From Seminavis robusta (Eukaryota > Bacillariophyta > Bacillariophyceae > Naviculales > Naviculaceae): a stretch of DNA of 42,684 nucleotides. Position 1 is the first letter of the stretch, and every line of letters starts with the position of its first letter. The stretch is from assembly GCA_903772945.1 (NCBI GenBank), contig CAICTM010000920.1, positions 1 to 42,684 of the forward strand, written 5' to 3'. Of this stretch, positions 1-8,704 are shown piece by piece. The notes beneath the pieces were generated by a model. That model searched no databases. It saw nothing but the letters and a program-made list of their open reading frames with translations, and was not told the DNA's origin. The translations under genes were made by a program, and so were the position numbers.

Positions 1-1301
1 CAGGTAGTGGTATACCTGCACAGACTTGGCCACAGCCTTGATCCATGGCAACAACAACCCAACAACTTGATATAAAATCTTGATTACCAGTGCATTTGCC
101 ACTTGAATACACCCTTCTCTATCAATCATCTCGCACCTCACAAGAAACCTCCATTGCTTGCGTTGAAGCCACGACACACAGTCAACACCAGCTGTGCTGT
201 TTACCCAGGTGGAAGAATCGCTGTACATCTGTATACTCCAACAGTAGGGTCAGCAGTGCAGCCACTGGCAATACAGAAATAGCTGAGGAACTCTATATAC
301 CCAAGGATGATGCAGTTCTTCAGCCAAGACCAATTAGAAAGTTAGCTTGCCAGCACCAGCCAAATGAGATGCAAGAGAGCCAAGCTGCATGGCTGAGTGC
401 TGTCGAGGATTTTGTGTTCAGTTGATTTTAGCATAGTTTAAAGAAGAAGAAGTAATGAAAGGATAGTTGACCAGATACAGCCTCAGTAGCACTAGTTTCC
501 CCACAGTTGAAGCCTTCCTGTGTGGATTGTGCCAGGGCAAAGAGTAAGTTGTTCAATCATTGCTGTGGAATTGATAATAACAGCGACAGCCAGCTTTGTG
601 GCTGGCCCATTCCCACTGTCAGAGGAGTGAGGCTCCAAGCAGAGCTCTCCACTCCCAGCCAGCTCTTTGTGCATCTACCCTGACTGGATCTCATCGTGCC
701 CGGTCTGCCCACCAACCCAAAACCCTTTCCCAGGCCCATCTCAAGTCGATTCGAAGTAAGCTCACAACAAATTCTCGCACTGTCCCCACTGAATACTTTA
801 CTGCTCTCCAAAATGCAGGCATCATCCTGCTCCCCTTCACAGTGGACCCATTTCTTGGACTGGGACCCTTCGCCCATGCCCTTCTCTACGGCTCCGCTCG
901 CCAACCATTCCCCCTCCCAGCACCCCCGTGGTCTGCCAAACTCCCCACCCACTCCCAACGCTCCTACAGCCAACTCCTTTCAGCCCCAACCGCCATTCTC
1001 CCCACTGCTGATACCCACTTTGTCACCCCCACCAACTACTCCATTGACACCCAACCCTACACACCTTCACGCTGGGCACACCAATCCCTTGCCCTCAATC
1101 TATCTACCCACTTAGCACAACACTTTCAACGCGCTATTACACGCCAAGCTCGATCCCTCTATTCCTCCGGCTCATCCCCGTCCTCAGTCCTTGCCGGTCC
1201 ATATATGCCTACTTCACGCCCAGAACCCCTTGATCCCTTCCCCTACTTTTTACAAGCGGACGTTACCTAGTACCGTTCCTTTCACGTAATCCCCTTTATA
1301 G
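1..1301. other. Gene-poor, C-rich left flank
   Basis: No recognisable gene is seen here. An open frame at 90-425 (+, 111 residues) has no motif I recognise. From about 690 to 1290 the plus strand is extremely rich in C and T and poor in G, so two overlapping plus frames stay open (596-1270, 224 residues, and 696-1115, 139 residues). All stop codons need a purine, so open frames are expected by composition alone. The 224-residue frame is rich in Ser, Pro, Thr and Leu and could be the 3' end of an old transposon or a chance frame. I do not call either frame a gene. Confidence 0.4.
596..1270 (+). other. Open frame of unknown status in C-rich DNA
   Basis: The frame encodes 224 residues, rich in Pro, Ser, Thr and Leu, with no signal peptide, membrane segment or known motif. 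It ends 83 bp before the lipoyl synthase ATG. A second plus frame is open across the same DNA, which fits low purine content better than selection on a protein. A real but fast-evolving protein or a transposon remnant is possible. No function can be inferred. Confidence 0.12.

Positions 1302-1332
<31 letters not shown>
1302..1332. repeat. (TTTA)n tetranucleotide microsatellite
   Basis: About 7.75 perfect copies of TTTA lie 22 bp upstream of the lipoyl synthase ATG at 1354, so the array probably sits in its promoter or 5' UTR. Confidence 0.9.
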
Positions 1333-1353
1333 CCACCAGCCAGGCTGGGAGGA

Positions 1354-2550
1354 ATGAAACCAACTACGATCTCATCATCTATCTTCTTGGAACAATATAA
1401 AATGATTCGACAAGCGGCACTTCGGTATTATCAGCACAGTGGACGTCGTTATCTGTCGTCGGTAGCTGTCACTCAGACAAAGGCTTTTGCTCCTGCTGCC
1501 GGAAACCGATTGGAAGCTCTCCGCAATCAACTGGCCGAAGAGGATGCTACCCTAGACGATTTCACGAATGCGTCCACAGCTGCTGCCACAACAACCAGAC
1601 CTCCCAACCGCAAGGCGGCACCTCGCTCCAGTAAAATATTGCCCAAACCACGATGGCTGAAAGCCGCTCCTGCTGATTCGGAGAATTATCAACGGCTTCG
1701 TCAGACGGTACGAGAATTGGGGTTGGCCACGGTCTGTGAAGAAGCACGGTGTCCCAATATTGGTGAATGCTGGGGCGGTGGTGACGGAGAAACGGCCACA
1801 GCTACCATTATGATTATGGGAGATACATGTACCCGTGGATGTCGCTTTTGTTCCGTCAAAACCAGTCGAGCCCCGCCACCCTTGGATCCAGAGGAACCCG
1901 AAAAGGTATCCACGGCCATTGCCAAATGGGGACTCGACTATGTCGTATTGACCAGTGTCGATCGAGACGATTTGGAGGATCAGGGATCCCAGCATTTTCG
2001 ACAAGTTGTGCAGAAATTAAAACAGAAAAAACCAGATCTACTGGTAGAAGCATTGACGCCAGATTTTCAAGGAAATCAAAAACTCATTGAAGCCGTCGCC
2101 ACCTCGGGGCTCGATGTCTATGCGCACAACGTTGAAACGGTAGAACGATTGACCTCTCGAGTCAGGGACAGAAGAGCAGGATATCAACAATCCTTAATGG
2201 TACTTGACTATGTCAAATCCTTGCAAACAGGATGTCTCACCAAAACCAGTCTCATGCTGGGGTTGGGAGAAACCGACGATGACGTTCGAATCACGTTACA
2301 GGATCTGAGAAACGTTGATTGTGACGTTCTCACCTTTGGACAGTACCTCCAGCCTACCAAGAAACACTTGCCCGTCAAGGAATACATCACGCCGGAGAAG
2401 TTTGAACAGTGGAGGATTGAAGCTGAAGCCATGGGATTCAAATACGTTGCCTCGGGACCCTTGGTCAGATCCAGCTACAAAGCAGGAGAATTCTTCTTGA
2501 AGAATTACATTCAAGAGCAACGACAAGAGGCCAATGTGGCGGCCAATTAA
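1354..2550 (+). CDS. LIAS: Lipoyl synthase, mitochondrial (radical SAM)
   Basis: This is lipoyl synthase, which inserts two sulfurs into the octanoyl chain on carrier domains such as pyruvate dehydrogenase E2 and glycine cleavage H protein. The 398-residue frame has the three family signatures. The auxiliary-cluster motif CX4CX5C is at Cys128, Cys133 and Cys139. The radical SAM motif CX3CX2C is at Cys159, Cys163 and Cys166, within CTRGCRFC. The C-terminal RSSYKAGE contains the serine that ligates the auxiliary cluster. The N-terminus is basic and hydroxylated ([18 protein letters not shown]), as in a mitochondrial presequence. The second Met (position 1402) would start exactly with that presequence and may be the true start. 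Length is normal for a mitochondrial enzyme and no intron is needed. A plastid isoform is less likely because no signal peptide is seen. Confidence 0.97.
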   Translation: MKPTTISSSIFLEQYKMIRQAALRYYQHSGRRYLSSVAVTQTKAFAPAAGNRLEALRNQLAEEDATLDDFTNASTAAATTTRPPNRKAAPRSSKILPKPRWLKAAPADSENYQRLRQTVRELGLATVCEEARCPNIGECWGGGDGETATATIMIMGDTCTRGCRFCSVKTSRAPPPLDPEEPEKVSTAIAKWGLDYVVLTSVDRDDLEDQGSQHFRQVVQKLKQKKPDLLVEALTPDFQGNQKLIEAVATSGLDVYAHNVETVERLTSRVRDRRAGYQQSLMVLDYVKSLQTGCLTKTSLMLGLGETDDDVRITLQDLRNVDCDVLTFGQYLQPTKKHLPVKEYITPEKFEQWRIEAEAMGFKYVASGPLVRSSYKAGEFFLKNYIQEQRQEANVAAN

Positions 2551-3085
2551 GAACTAGTAGATAGCATTTCTAAAGAGTAGAGAATAAAGAGAAAGTTTTG
2601 AACAGCTTCTCCTTGCCATCCTTCAAGCTACGACAGGCGATGGAGGCAGGCAAACACAATCACGAGGATACTTTCGAGCTCGTGCCGTAGCCATGAACTG
2701 TTGCTTGATTCAGACGTACGGTACCGGCATGCCAAGAACTTTCCCTCCCTATTGCTACCGAAGGGTAACCAAACCACGTACCGGTACTAGTATGTTTTCA
2801 TCTTCAAACCCAGCGGTTTTGGAACAACGGAATCGAATCTACAGCCAGCAACGCGAAGCCGAATCGCGAAAGCAAAGACGAAAGCGATTGTTGGATAGGA
2901 AAGATCTATATTGACAATTTCGATCTCTTAAATAGAAAATTGGAGACTATCCAACAAGCATCGTCGGAAATGGTAGATTGTATTGTCAGGTAGTGAGGCG
3001 GCAAGCGGAAGAGACCAGACACCACAAAACAACACTTCTTTTGGAGCCCTTTCCAACAACGATCGAACCGACCGGTTCTGAAGAA
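2551..3085. other. Intergenic region, convergent genes
   Basis: This lies between the lipoyl synthase stop and the DnaJ stop, so it should contain both 3' UTRs. Apart from the doubtful small frame at 2693-2914, I see nothing in it but one copy of the palindrome TACCGGTA at 2779. Confidence 0.5.
2693..2914 (+). CDS. Possible small basic protein
   Basis: A 73-residue frame. Its last 40 residues, from an internal Met, are strikingly charged, with clusters of Arg, Lys, Gln and Glu (ESRKQRRKRLLDRKDLY). I do not recognise it. It could be a small basic protein, a leftover exon or chance. It sits between two convergent genes without other support. Confidence 0.2.
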   Translation: MNCCLIQTYGTGMPRTFPPYCYRRVTKPRTGTSMFSSSNPAVLEQRNRIYSQQREAESRKQRRKRLLDRKDLY

Positions 3086-4275
3086 CTACAGTTCACCACC
3101 CTTGTCATCACTTGATGTCCCCAAGATTTTGGCAATGGCATCCTTTTGCTTTTCAGTCAGATCTACCGGAAAGTCCACTTCAAAGGTAATGTACAAGTCC
3201 CCAAAGCCGCGGCCATTCCTCCTTGGCATACCCTTTCCAGGCACTCTCATGACATGGTCGCAGTCAATCACATCATCCACTGTGATGGTAAAGGGAGTAT
3301 CATCCAATTGTTTCAATGTCATAGAGAATCCAATCTAAAAGAAGGCAACAGAAAATATGAAAGCATGAGTTGAAACTGCCCCCTTTAAAATCTCCGTGAT
3401 GACAGCAGACTTACCAAGGCATCCACCAAAGGGATTTCGAGTGTCATGTACAGATTATCCTTTTCCCGATGGTAGGTTGAGTGGGGCTCTTCCACAATGA
3501 CAAATCGCAAATCACCAGCTTTATGTCCTGGCTTTTCATCAGTGACTTCTTCAAAGGTGATGTGTTCACCCACTCGGTAGCCGGGCTGGACGTCAATGGT
3601 AAGCTCAATTTTTTCGGTTTGTGTCTTTTCAGGGCATTCTTTGCAGTTTTTATGCCACATTTTTCCTCTGGCAATGCATCGTTCATCTCGCTGTTGAACC
3701 TGTTGCACAAAGCCAGGTGCTAATTGCTGTCTGACTACACGTACTCCTGGTCCCGAACATTCATTGTTTGTCTTCATGCACATTTCCCAATTAAGACAGA
3801 GAGTTTGACGATGGTACTCGACCTCGATTTGTTCTCCCAAGTACAACTGTTTGAGCGTGACATGAAGAGGAATCTCTACAGATGGTGTTCGCTGTTCTTC
3901 ATCTTGTCGACGACGTCCACCGAATCCACCACCAAAAAATTGCTCGAAGGGATCAAATCCGCCTCCTCCTCCGCCACCGCCACGTTGCTCGTGTTGCTTC
4001 AATCCTTCTTCTCCATGTCTATCATAAATTTCCTTCTTTTCGTCATCCGACAAGACTTCATAGGCACGGGCAACTTCGGCAAACTTCTCGGCAGCCCCCT
4101 CTTCCTTGTTTTTATCGGGATGGTATTTGAGGGATGCCTGACGATATGCCTTCTTAATTTCCTTGGTTGTGGCATCACGAGATACCCCCAGTAACTTGTA
4201 GAAGTCTGCTGCATGTGCCAAACAGGCCAACAGCAGTTGCAGCACTGCCACTAATCGAACTCCTCCTCTGGTCAT
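3086..4275 (-). CDS. DNAJB11: ER-lumenal DnaJ co-chaperone, ERdj3/DNAJB11-like
   Basis: This is a J-domain co-chaperone that would deliver unfolded secretory clients to the ER Hsp70 BiP. Exon 1 is 4275-3415 and exon 2 is 3334-3086, joined over an 80-bp intron with donor GTAAGT and acceptor TTTTAG. The join gives [14 protein letters not shown] in phase 0 and a 369-residue protein; human DNAJB11 is similar in size. Residues 1-22 are a signal peptide. The J domain follows with HPD at 52-54, then a Gly/Phe-rich linker (about 98-122), and substrate-binding beta domains with the cysteine-bearing insertion typical of ERdj3 (CLNWEMC, then a second Cys pair near CKEC). The C-terminus ends DDKGGEL, so there is no classical KDEL, as in human ERdj3. 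It diverges from the DP-repeat gene. Confidence 0.93.
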
Positions 4276-4716
4276 TGGTGTCTATAGTAGTAGTATGGGT
4301 ATCTGAGACTTCTGGAAACCTTGAAGATAACTAATAATATGTCGACCTTGCTGGCTGCTACACAGAGATAATGAATGCGATGAGCTATATGAAGCAATAC
4401 TCGTAACTGTGACGGGTTGCCACGAAGTCTTTCTGGGTTTACCGCTGTCAACAATCAACACACCACAACAGAGCATGCAGTTTTCTCGGTCAAGCGATCT
4501 TTGCCTCAAATTCCACAAAATCGAAGAGAGAGAAGCGCGACGAAAGAGATGGAGGCACCAATGCCGTGAGACCGTTGATAAAGCAGGTTTGAATTCTGAC
4601 ACGTCATCAATTTTGAAAGCCTGAACGCTAACATCATTTTGTGGTAGAATTCCTTTGATACCCCATCTGATGTTATCTTTGACAGCTCAACCGGATTAAA
4701 TACGTACCTTCAACTT

Positions 4717-4724
4717 CCACGTGG
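4717..4724. promoter_or_regulatory. CCACGTGG G-box-like palindrome
   Basis: A perfect 8-bp palindrome with the bZIP/bHLH core CACGTG lies about 170 bp upstream of the DP-repeat ATG and 440 bp upstream of the ERdj3-like ATG. ER-stress elements of other eukaryotes often contain CCACG or ACGTG cores, so ER-stress control is conceivable but unproven. Confidence 0.35.
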
Positions 4725-4739
4725 GAGCAAAAGTTCCTC

Positions 4740-4758
4740 GTCAACAACGGTTGTTGAC
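4740..4758. promoter_or_regulatory. 19-bp palindrome GTCAACAAC-G-GTTGTTGAC
   Basis: Two perfect 9-bp arms flank one G. It lies 15 bp from the CCACGTGG site, in the shared divergent promoter. The symmetry suggests a dimeric protein site. The AACGGTT centre also resembles a MYB core. Confidence 0.4.
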
Positions 4759-4896
4759 GTTGAACCAAACCGATGAGGAGAAAGAAAATCCTCGGCGACC
4801 ATCATCCAGCATCCGCATCATCGGCAAGCGTCCCAGACCGAGTTCATTTTCCAATCTCTACTAGACTTTTTTGTTCTCAACCCAATTTTTTCTACC

Positions 4897-5743
4897 ATGT
4901 TCTTGAAGACTTTGTTCAGCTTTCTTCTTCTGGTTGTCGCCTTTTGCGCGGCACAAGACCGGGATACCATGCACGATATTCAAGTCGGTATGCAGGGACT
5001 CAAGGAAGCTGCCAAGGACCCAGCTATGTTGGCACAACTGATCCGGGATATGCAGGTGGGTTTGTCTTTGGGGGGGTTGAATTTGAGGTGCAAGAAGAGG
5101 TTTCGAAGCATGATTTCATGGGTATCTTTTGTGAAGGAGGAGTTATTGAATCTCGCTGAGATTGTTCATCTCGGCCAGCGTCTTTTCACTCAGCCCGCAT
5201 TGGGACCCGCGTCTTTATGAAGACTCCTCTTCTTGGACCATCCAAATGAGACACCATTACTGACGTGCTTTTCATTTCTTTTTGCCTGCCTTTGACTCTA
5301 ATCGAACTTTTTAGGACCCCGAATTGATGGCTGAAGCTCAAAAAATGATGAACAACCCTGAATACAAAAAGAAAATGGCAGAATTGACCAAAGATAAGGC
5401 ATTCCAAGAATCCATCAAAAAGACTACCGATTCATTGAAGGATCCTAATGCCGCCGCCGCCGCTGAAGCCAAGATGGAACACATGCTCAAGGTTGGTAAT
5501 GATCAACTCAAAAAGAATGCTGGAGATCAAATGAAGGAAGCCATGAACGCCATGTCCAACCCAGAAGTCATGGCACAGATGCAAGATATGTTGAAGGACC
5601 CCAAATTCATGCAACAGATCCAAGCCATGACCAAGGACCCCAACTTTAAGAGCTACGTTGATGCCGTCCAAGATATGGTCAAGGACCCAGCCATGAAGGC
5701 CAAGTTTGAACAGGTGGGACAAAAAGTCAAGGCTTCAATGTAG
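4897..5743 (+). CDS. Secreted STI1/DP-repeat protein
   Basis: Exon 1 is 4897-5055 and exon 2 is 5315-5743. The 259-bp intron has donor GTGGGT and acceptor TTTTTAG, and joins IRDMQ to DPELMAEAQ in phase 0, giving 195 residues. Residues 1-19 form a signal peptide (LFSFLLLVVAFCAA). The remainder is Met-, Gln- and Lys-rich helices built around repeated Asp-Pro or Asn-Pro motifs (KDPAMLAQL, DPELMAEA, NPEVMAQMQDMLKDP, KDPAMKAKF). This is the STI1/DP fold found in Hop/Sti1, Hip, ubiquilins and Tic40, which binds hydrophobic segments or chaperones. The acidic residues right after the signal peptide argue against a plastid transit peptide, so ER lumen or secretion is inferred. The divergent ER DnaJ neighbour suggests a chaperone-related role, but that is inference. 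Confidence 0.85.
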
Positions 5744-6479
5744 ACAGCAACAACGCTATCCAAACGTGGCAACCTCATGAGGAATGAAACGGTGCACTGT
5801 TCAGCCTTCGAGCGCACATATTATCATCGCAGCACTATTAGTCTGTGAAAGTCAATCTTCATGGACACGAGTTGCAAATGCCAAGCCGAGAAACTGGAAG
5901 GCCTCTAGCTGCTATTATTATTGGAGACCACAGATGCTCGCATCAAAGAAGCAAAAGTTAGAAAATATGGATAATTAGGAGGAATTGTTGATTTGGTAGG
6001 GGCTAGAGTGTTCTTCTTGGAAGCGTTGTTCGCGCGTCATCGGCAGCAAACACATAGTCTGGAGTCCACCCCTGTGGGAAGCCATTAGAGCAAGTCGGCC
6101 TCAAAAGATTTGGCACCATCCGCTAAAACAAACTTCATCGAGCAAAACGAAGACAAGCCACATCTATCTATGTACTTCCGACCAGGTGGTGCCATTTCAA
6201 CTCATTCAGCCACTTGACGCAGGCGCCCACGACGGAATCATTCGTCCTTGTGAACTGCCAAAGTTTCCTTGTGCTAACTCTAGTAGCTAGTCTAGTTGTT
6301 ACCATGCCGGTACCGGTAGAACTTCAGCCTGGCGAATTGTTTTTCTCATTCTGATGCTCCTGGGAAGCATACAGGTGGCGTTGGAGTTTCAGGACCACAC
6401 GTTTGCTTCCGACTTGCTACTGCCAAACATACTACATGTAGTAGTGGTAAAACCTGCCGAGGGTCCTCCTGGTTCATTC
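5744..6479. other. Intergenic region, convergent genes
   Basis: The stretch between the DP-repeat gene and ALG14 holds a few frames under 80 codons without motifs. One TACCGGTA palindrome is at 6311. I see no RNA gene or repeat. Confidence 0.5.
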
Positions 6480-7205
6480 TTATTGTTGATTTTGATTGAC
6501 CACAAAAGTGGAAGAGAGATGACTCTTGGGGTATTTTTGATGCAATTCTTGCCAGTGCACAATGAAGCAATCAACAATTGGATAGAGTAGTTTTCCTGTG
6601 AGGCTGAGAGTTTCAACTCGACAAAATGATTCACAAAACAGAAATTGACAAGGAAATCCTGCCATTCGAATCAACCAGGCTCCCAGAATAACCGGTACAC
6701 AGGTTCCAGGTCCATTGCAGAGCACCAGCTCGGGTCGAATCTGTATGGTCAAGACAATGGCATGTATCAGTGCATAGATTGTTGTGATAAAGGAAGATGT
6801 AAAGGATTGTCCCACTTCTCGACTTCGCGGAATTTTGTGGACAATGGTGTCATTCTTGTGGAGCTCAGGATTTGCTTGGAGCCGTTGGATGGAGGTATGA
6901 TCCGTATCGGCCACAATATATACAATTGGATCATACCGGGACGTGTCTAGCTGTGAGACCATGTGTAGCATTTCACTGGTATGACCACCTGATCCCAGTA
7001 CCACCAGTGTCTTGCATTTCTTGTTTCTAAATGCTGTTCTGGTCTCTTTGTCATCAAGTCCATTTCTTCGTGCTTGAATCTCTCGATAGATCCGTAGAAA
7101 GCGCAGTATCGCAAAGAGGAGAGCTGCTGCTATGGCCCCTCCCAAGATTATCAATGCTATTGCTGAATCCATTTTGATGAGAGCTGGAACTATTACGGTA
7201 GCCAA
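6480..7205 (-). CDS. ALG14: ALG14-like subunit of UDP-GlcNAc transferase
   Basis: ALG14 anchors ALG13 at the cytosolic face of the ER. Together they add the second GlcNAc to GlcNAc-PP-dolichol, the second step of N-glycan precursor assembly. The 241-residue protein has one N-terminal membrane segment (about 14-37), then the Rossmann-like ALG14 fold with LVVLGSGGHTSEM (Gly71-Ser72-Gly73-Gly74-His75), VADTDHTS, the proline/arginine IPRSREVGQS motif, LVLCNGPGTCVP, FCESFCRVETLSLTGKLLYP and DCFIVHWQELHQKYPKS. These are all family hallmarks. The C-terminus ends a little after the usual YPxx motif (residue 241) and needs no further exon. The second Met (residue 12) is an alternative start. The gene encodes only ALG14, not an ALG13-ALG14 fusion. 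Confidence 0.95.
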   Translation of the reverse strand: MATVIVPALIKMDSAIALIILGGAIAAALLFAILRFLRIYREIQARRNGLDDKETRTAFRNKKCKTLVVLGSGGHTSEMLHMVSQLDTSRYDPIVYIVADTDHTSIQRLQANPELHKNDTIVHKIPRSREVGQSFTSSFITTIYALIHAIVLTIQIRPELVLCNGPGTCVPVILGAWLIRMAGFPCQFLFCESFCRVETLSLTGKLLYPIVDCFIVHWQELHQKYPKSHLSSTFVVNQNQQ

Positions 7206-7630
7206 ATCTAGAGGGAGGTTCTCTATGCCGGAGGCTCACAGGGATGGGCATCGTTGAAAATAATGCCCATGGCTGCATGCTACTCCGCCGATAAAGTTGA
7301 GAATTTTGAAAAAGGTGATAACTCCTCAGAATGAGCAGTCAGGATTTTTGAATGGTTTGGGTTAGGGTGAAAGAAAAATTCTCAACTTGATCTTCAGATT
7401 TGTGTAGAAGCTGGTAGGTTTGAGAATTCTCAACTTAATCGGCGGAGTAGCATGTTCTCTGTTGGGTGCAGTTTCGCTGTCTTGTGGAACCCAGCGAGGC
7501 TGGCAAAAAACAGCCTGGCTTCGGATCCTAAATCTTCCGTCCTTGAGCTTCCATCCATTCGATCACCACACATACATCATGCATCATCCGTTTGCCACAA
7601 TCTGACATTTGAAATCATAAGACGAAGACC
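7206..7630. other. Intergenic region holding a MITE-like element
   Basis: This divergent promoter region between ALG14 and the zinc-finger gene is largely occupied by the 179-bp inverted-repeat element at 7276-7454. I see nothing else clear. Confidence 0.5.
7276..7454. mobile_element. MITE-like element with ~31-bp terminal inverted repeats
   Basis: The left end CATGCTACTCCGCCGATAAA (continuing GTTGAGAATT) and the right end are near-perfect reverse complements over about 31 bp, with one internal mismatch (ATAAAG versus ATTAAG). The element is only 179 bp and has no coding capacity. A third partial copy of the inner repeat half (ATTCTCAACTTGATC) lies inside, near 7378-7392. If the true ends are CTCCGCCG...CGGCGGAG, the flanking TA on both sides would be a TA target duplication as made by Tc1/mariner elements. 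It sits about 70 bp from the ALG14 ATG and 180 bp from the zinc-finger ATG. Confidence 0.75.
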
Positions 7631-8611
7631 ATGGACATCAAAGCAGCGGTAATGAAGCTACTCGAAGAGTCCGGCAAGCCTTTGAAACGAAAACATATCC
7701 AGCGCCACCTCAAGGCAGATGCCACGAAAAAGGAAGTGAAGAAAGCACTTCGGAGCCTGGTGAAAACTGATGAAATTGCGAAGGAGGGGAAGAAGGCCTA
7801 TCGAATCAATGCGAAAGCCAAAGAGGACAGCAATTCGTCAGATAGTGAGTCGGACGACGAGAAAGATGATCGCCAACCGTTACCAATTGCCGAGCAACTT
7901 CGACGGAAGAAAGCGCCAACATCATCGACCAAGAGTCCTCTGCAAGAAAATCCAAAGAACAATGAGAAGGTAGAAGACGACCATGTGTCGGATATTGACG
8001 AAGAGATTCGAAGATTGGAAGAGGAACTAAAGAATGACAATGACAGTGACAGCGAGGAAGATTCTGATGAGGAATCGGAAGCTTCGGAAAGAGAACCTAC
8101 AGATGATGCAGGAGGAGTTATCTCCCTGTCAACTCTGGCCGAAGATCGAATTTCGGCTTTGCCGACAAGCTGTCTACCATCCAATAAACGACGGAAGCTC
8201 AAGGGAATCGACGGCGATAACTCGGCAGGAAAGACAATCAGCAACGGCGAACGAAAGTCGAACAAGCGTAAACGGGATGATAGCCAAAAGTCAACCACAG
8301 AAATCAGTGCAGGACTCAAGGCTGCGGTCAAGGTTGTGTTGAATGGCTACGTCGCAAGATCCAACGAAAAGATTCCCTTTTATTGCCGAGTCTGTGCCAA
8401 ACAATACGCAGACAGCGACGAATTCTTTCAACATAAAAGGACAGAGTTTCATAAAGCTGCAGTAGAAATGGAAAAGAAGGCCAGCTATTGCAAACTCTGC
8501 AGGAAACAGTTGACCAGTCCAGTCCAACTACAGGAGCATCTACATTCCAAGCCACACAAAGACCGACTTCAAATGATGAAAAACAGACAACCACAGCGAC
8601 AGCGAAAGTAG
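7631..8611 (+). CDS. Nuclear-type protein with two U1-like C2H2 zinc fingers
   Basis: A 326-residue protein. Residues 1-62 are a lysine-rich helical region (MDIKAAVMKLLEESGKPLKR) that resembles a small winged-helix fold, with helices followed by KTDEIAKEGKKAYRI. Residues about 65-165 are acidic, Ser/Asp/Glu-rich and probably disordered. Basic NLS-like stretches follow (NKRRKLK, NKRKRDD). Two CX2CX12HX5H fingers of the U1/matrin type sit at the C-terminus: Cys252, Cys255, His268, His274 and Cys287, Cys290, His303, His309. Such fingers usually bind double-stranded RNA, RNA-protein particles or ribosomal precursors, so a nuclear RNA-related role is inferred. No specific orthologue is recognised. 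The gene is convergent with the large plastid protein, with only 93 bp between stops. Confidence 0.88.
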   Translation: MDIKAAVMKLLEESGKPLKRKHIQRHLKADATKKEVKKALRSLVKTDEIAKEGKKAYRINAKAKEDSNSSDSESDDEKDDRQPLPIAEQLRRKKAPTSSTKSPLQENPKNNEKVEDDHVSDIDEEIRRLEEELKNDNDSDSEEDSDEESEASEREPTDDAGGVISLSTLAEDRISALPTSCLPSNKRRKLKGIDGDNSAGKTISNGERKSNKRKRDDSQKSTTEISAGLKAAVKVVLNGYVARSNEKIPFYCRVCAKQYADSDEFFQHKRTEFHKAAVEMEKKASYCKLCRKQLTSPVQLQEHLHSKPHKDRLQMMKNRQPQRQRK

Positions 8612-8704
8612 CGTGGACACTGTTGAGGCAAAAGAGAGCTGTAGATTGCTGCCTATTCAAACATCGTTCATTTTCTCGGTCTTTGTTCTTTTTGTTAGAT
8701 GCTA

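Larger units (their letters stand above)
4276..4896. other. Divergent (shared) promoter region
   Basis: This 621-bp region separates the ATGs of the ERdj3-like gene (leftward) and the secreted DP-repeat gene (rightward), so it must hold both promoters. Two palindromes at 4717-4724 and 4740-4758 are the only strong candidates for regulatory sites. Short open frames here look like chance. Confidence 0.6.

Noticed and set aside
557..973. Minus-strand 138-codon frame in the C-rich region
   Set aside because: It is the Gly/Trp-rich mirror of the C-rich plus strand and has no motif.
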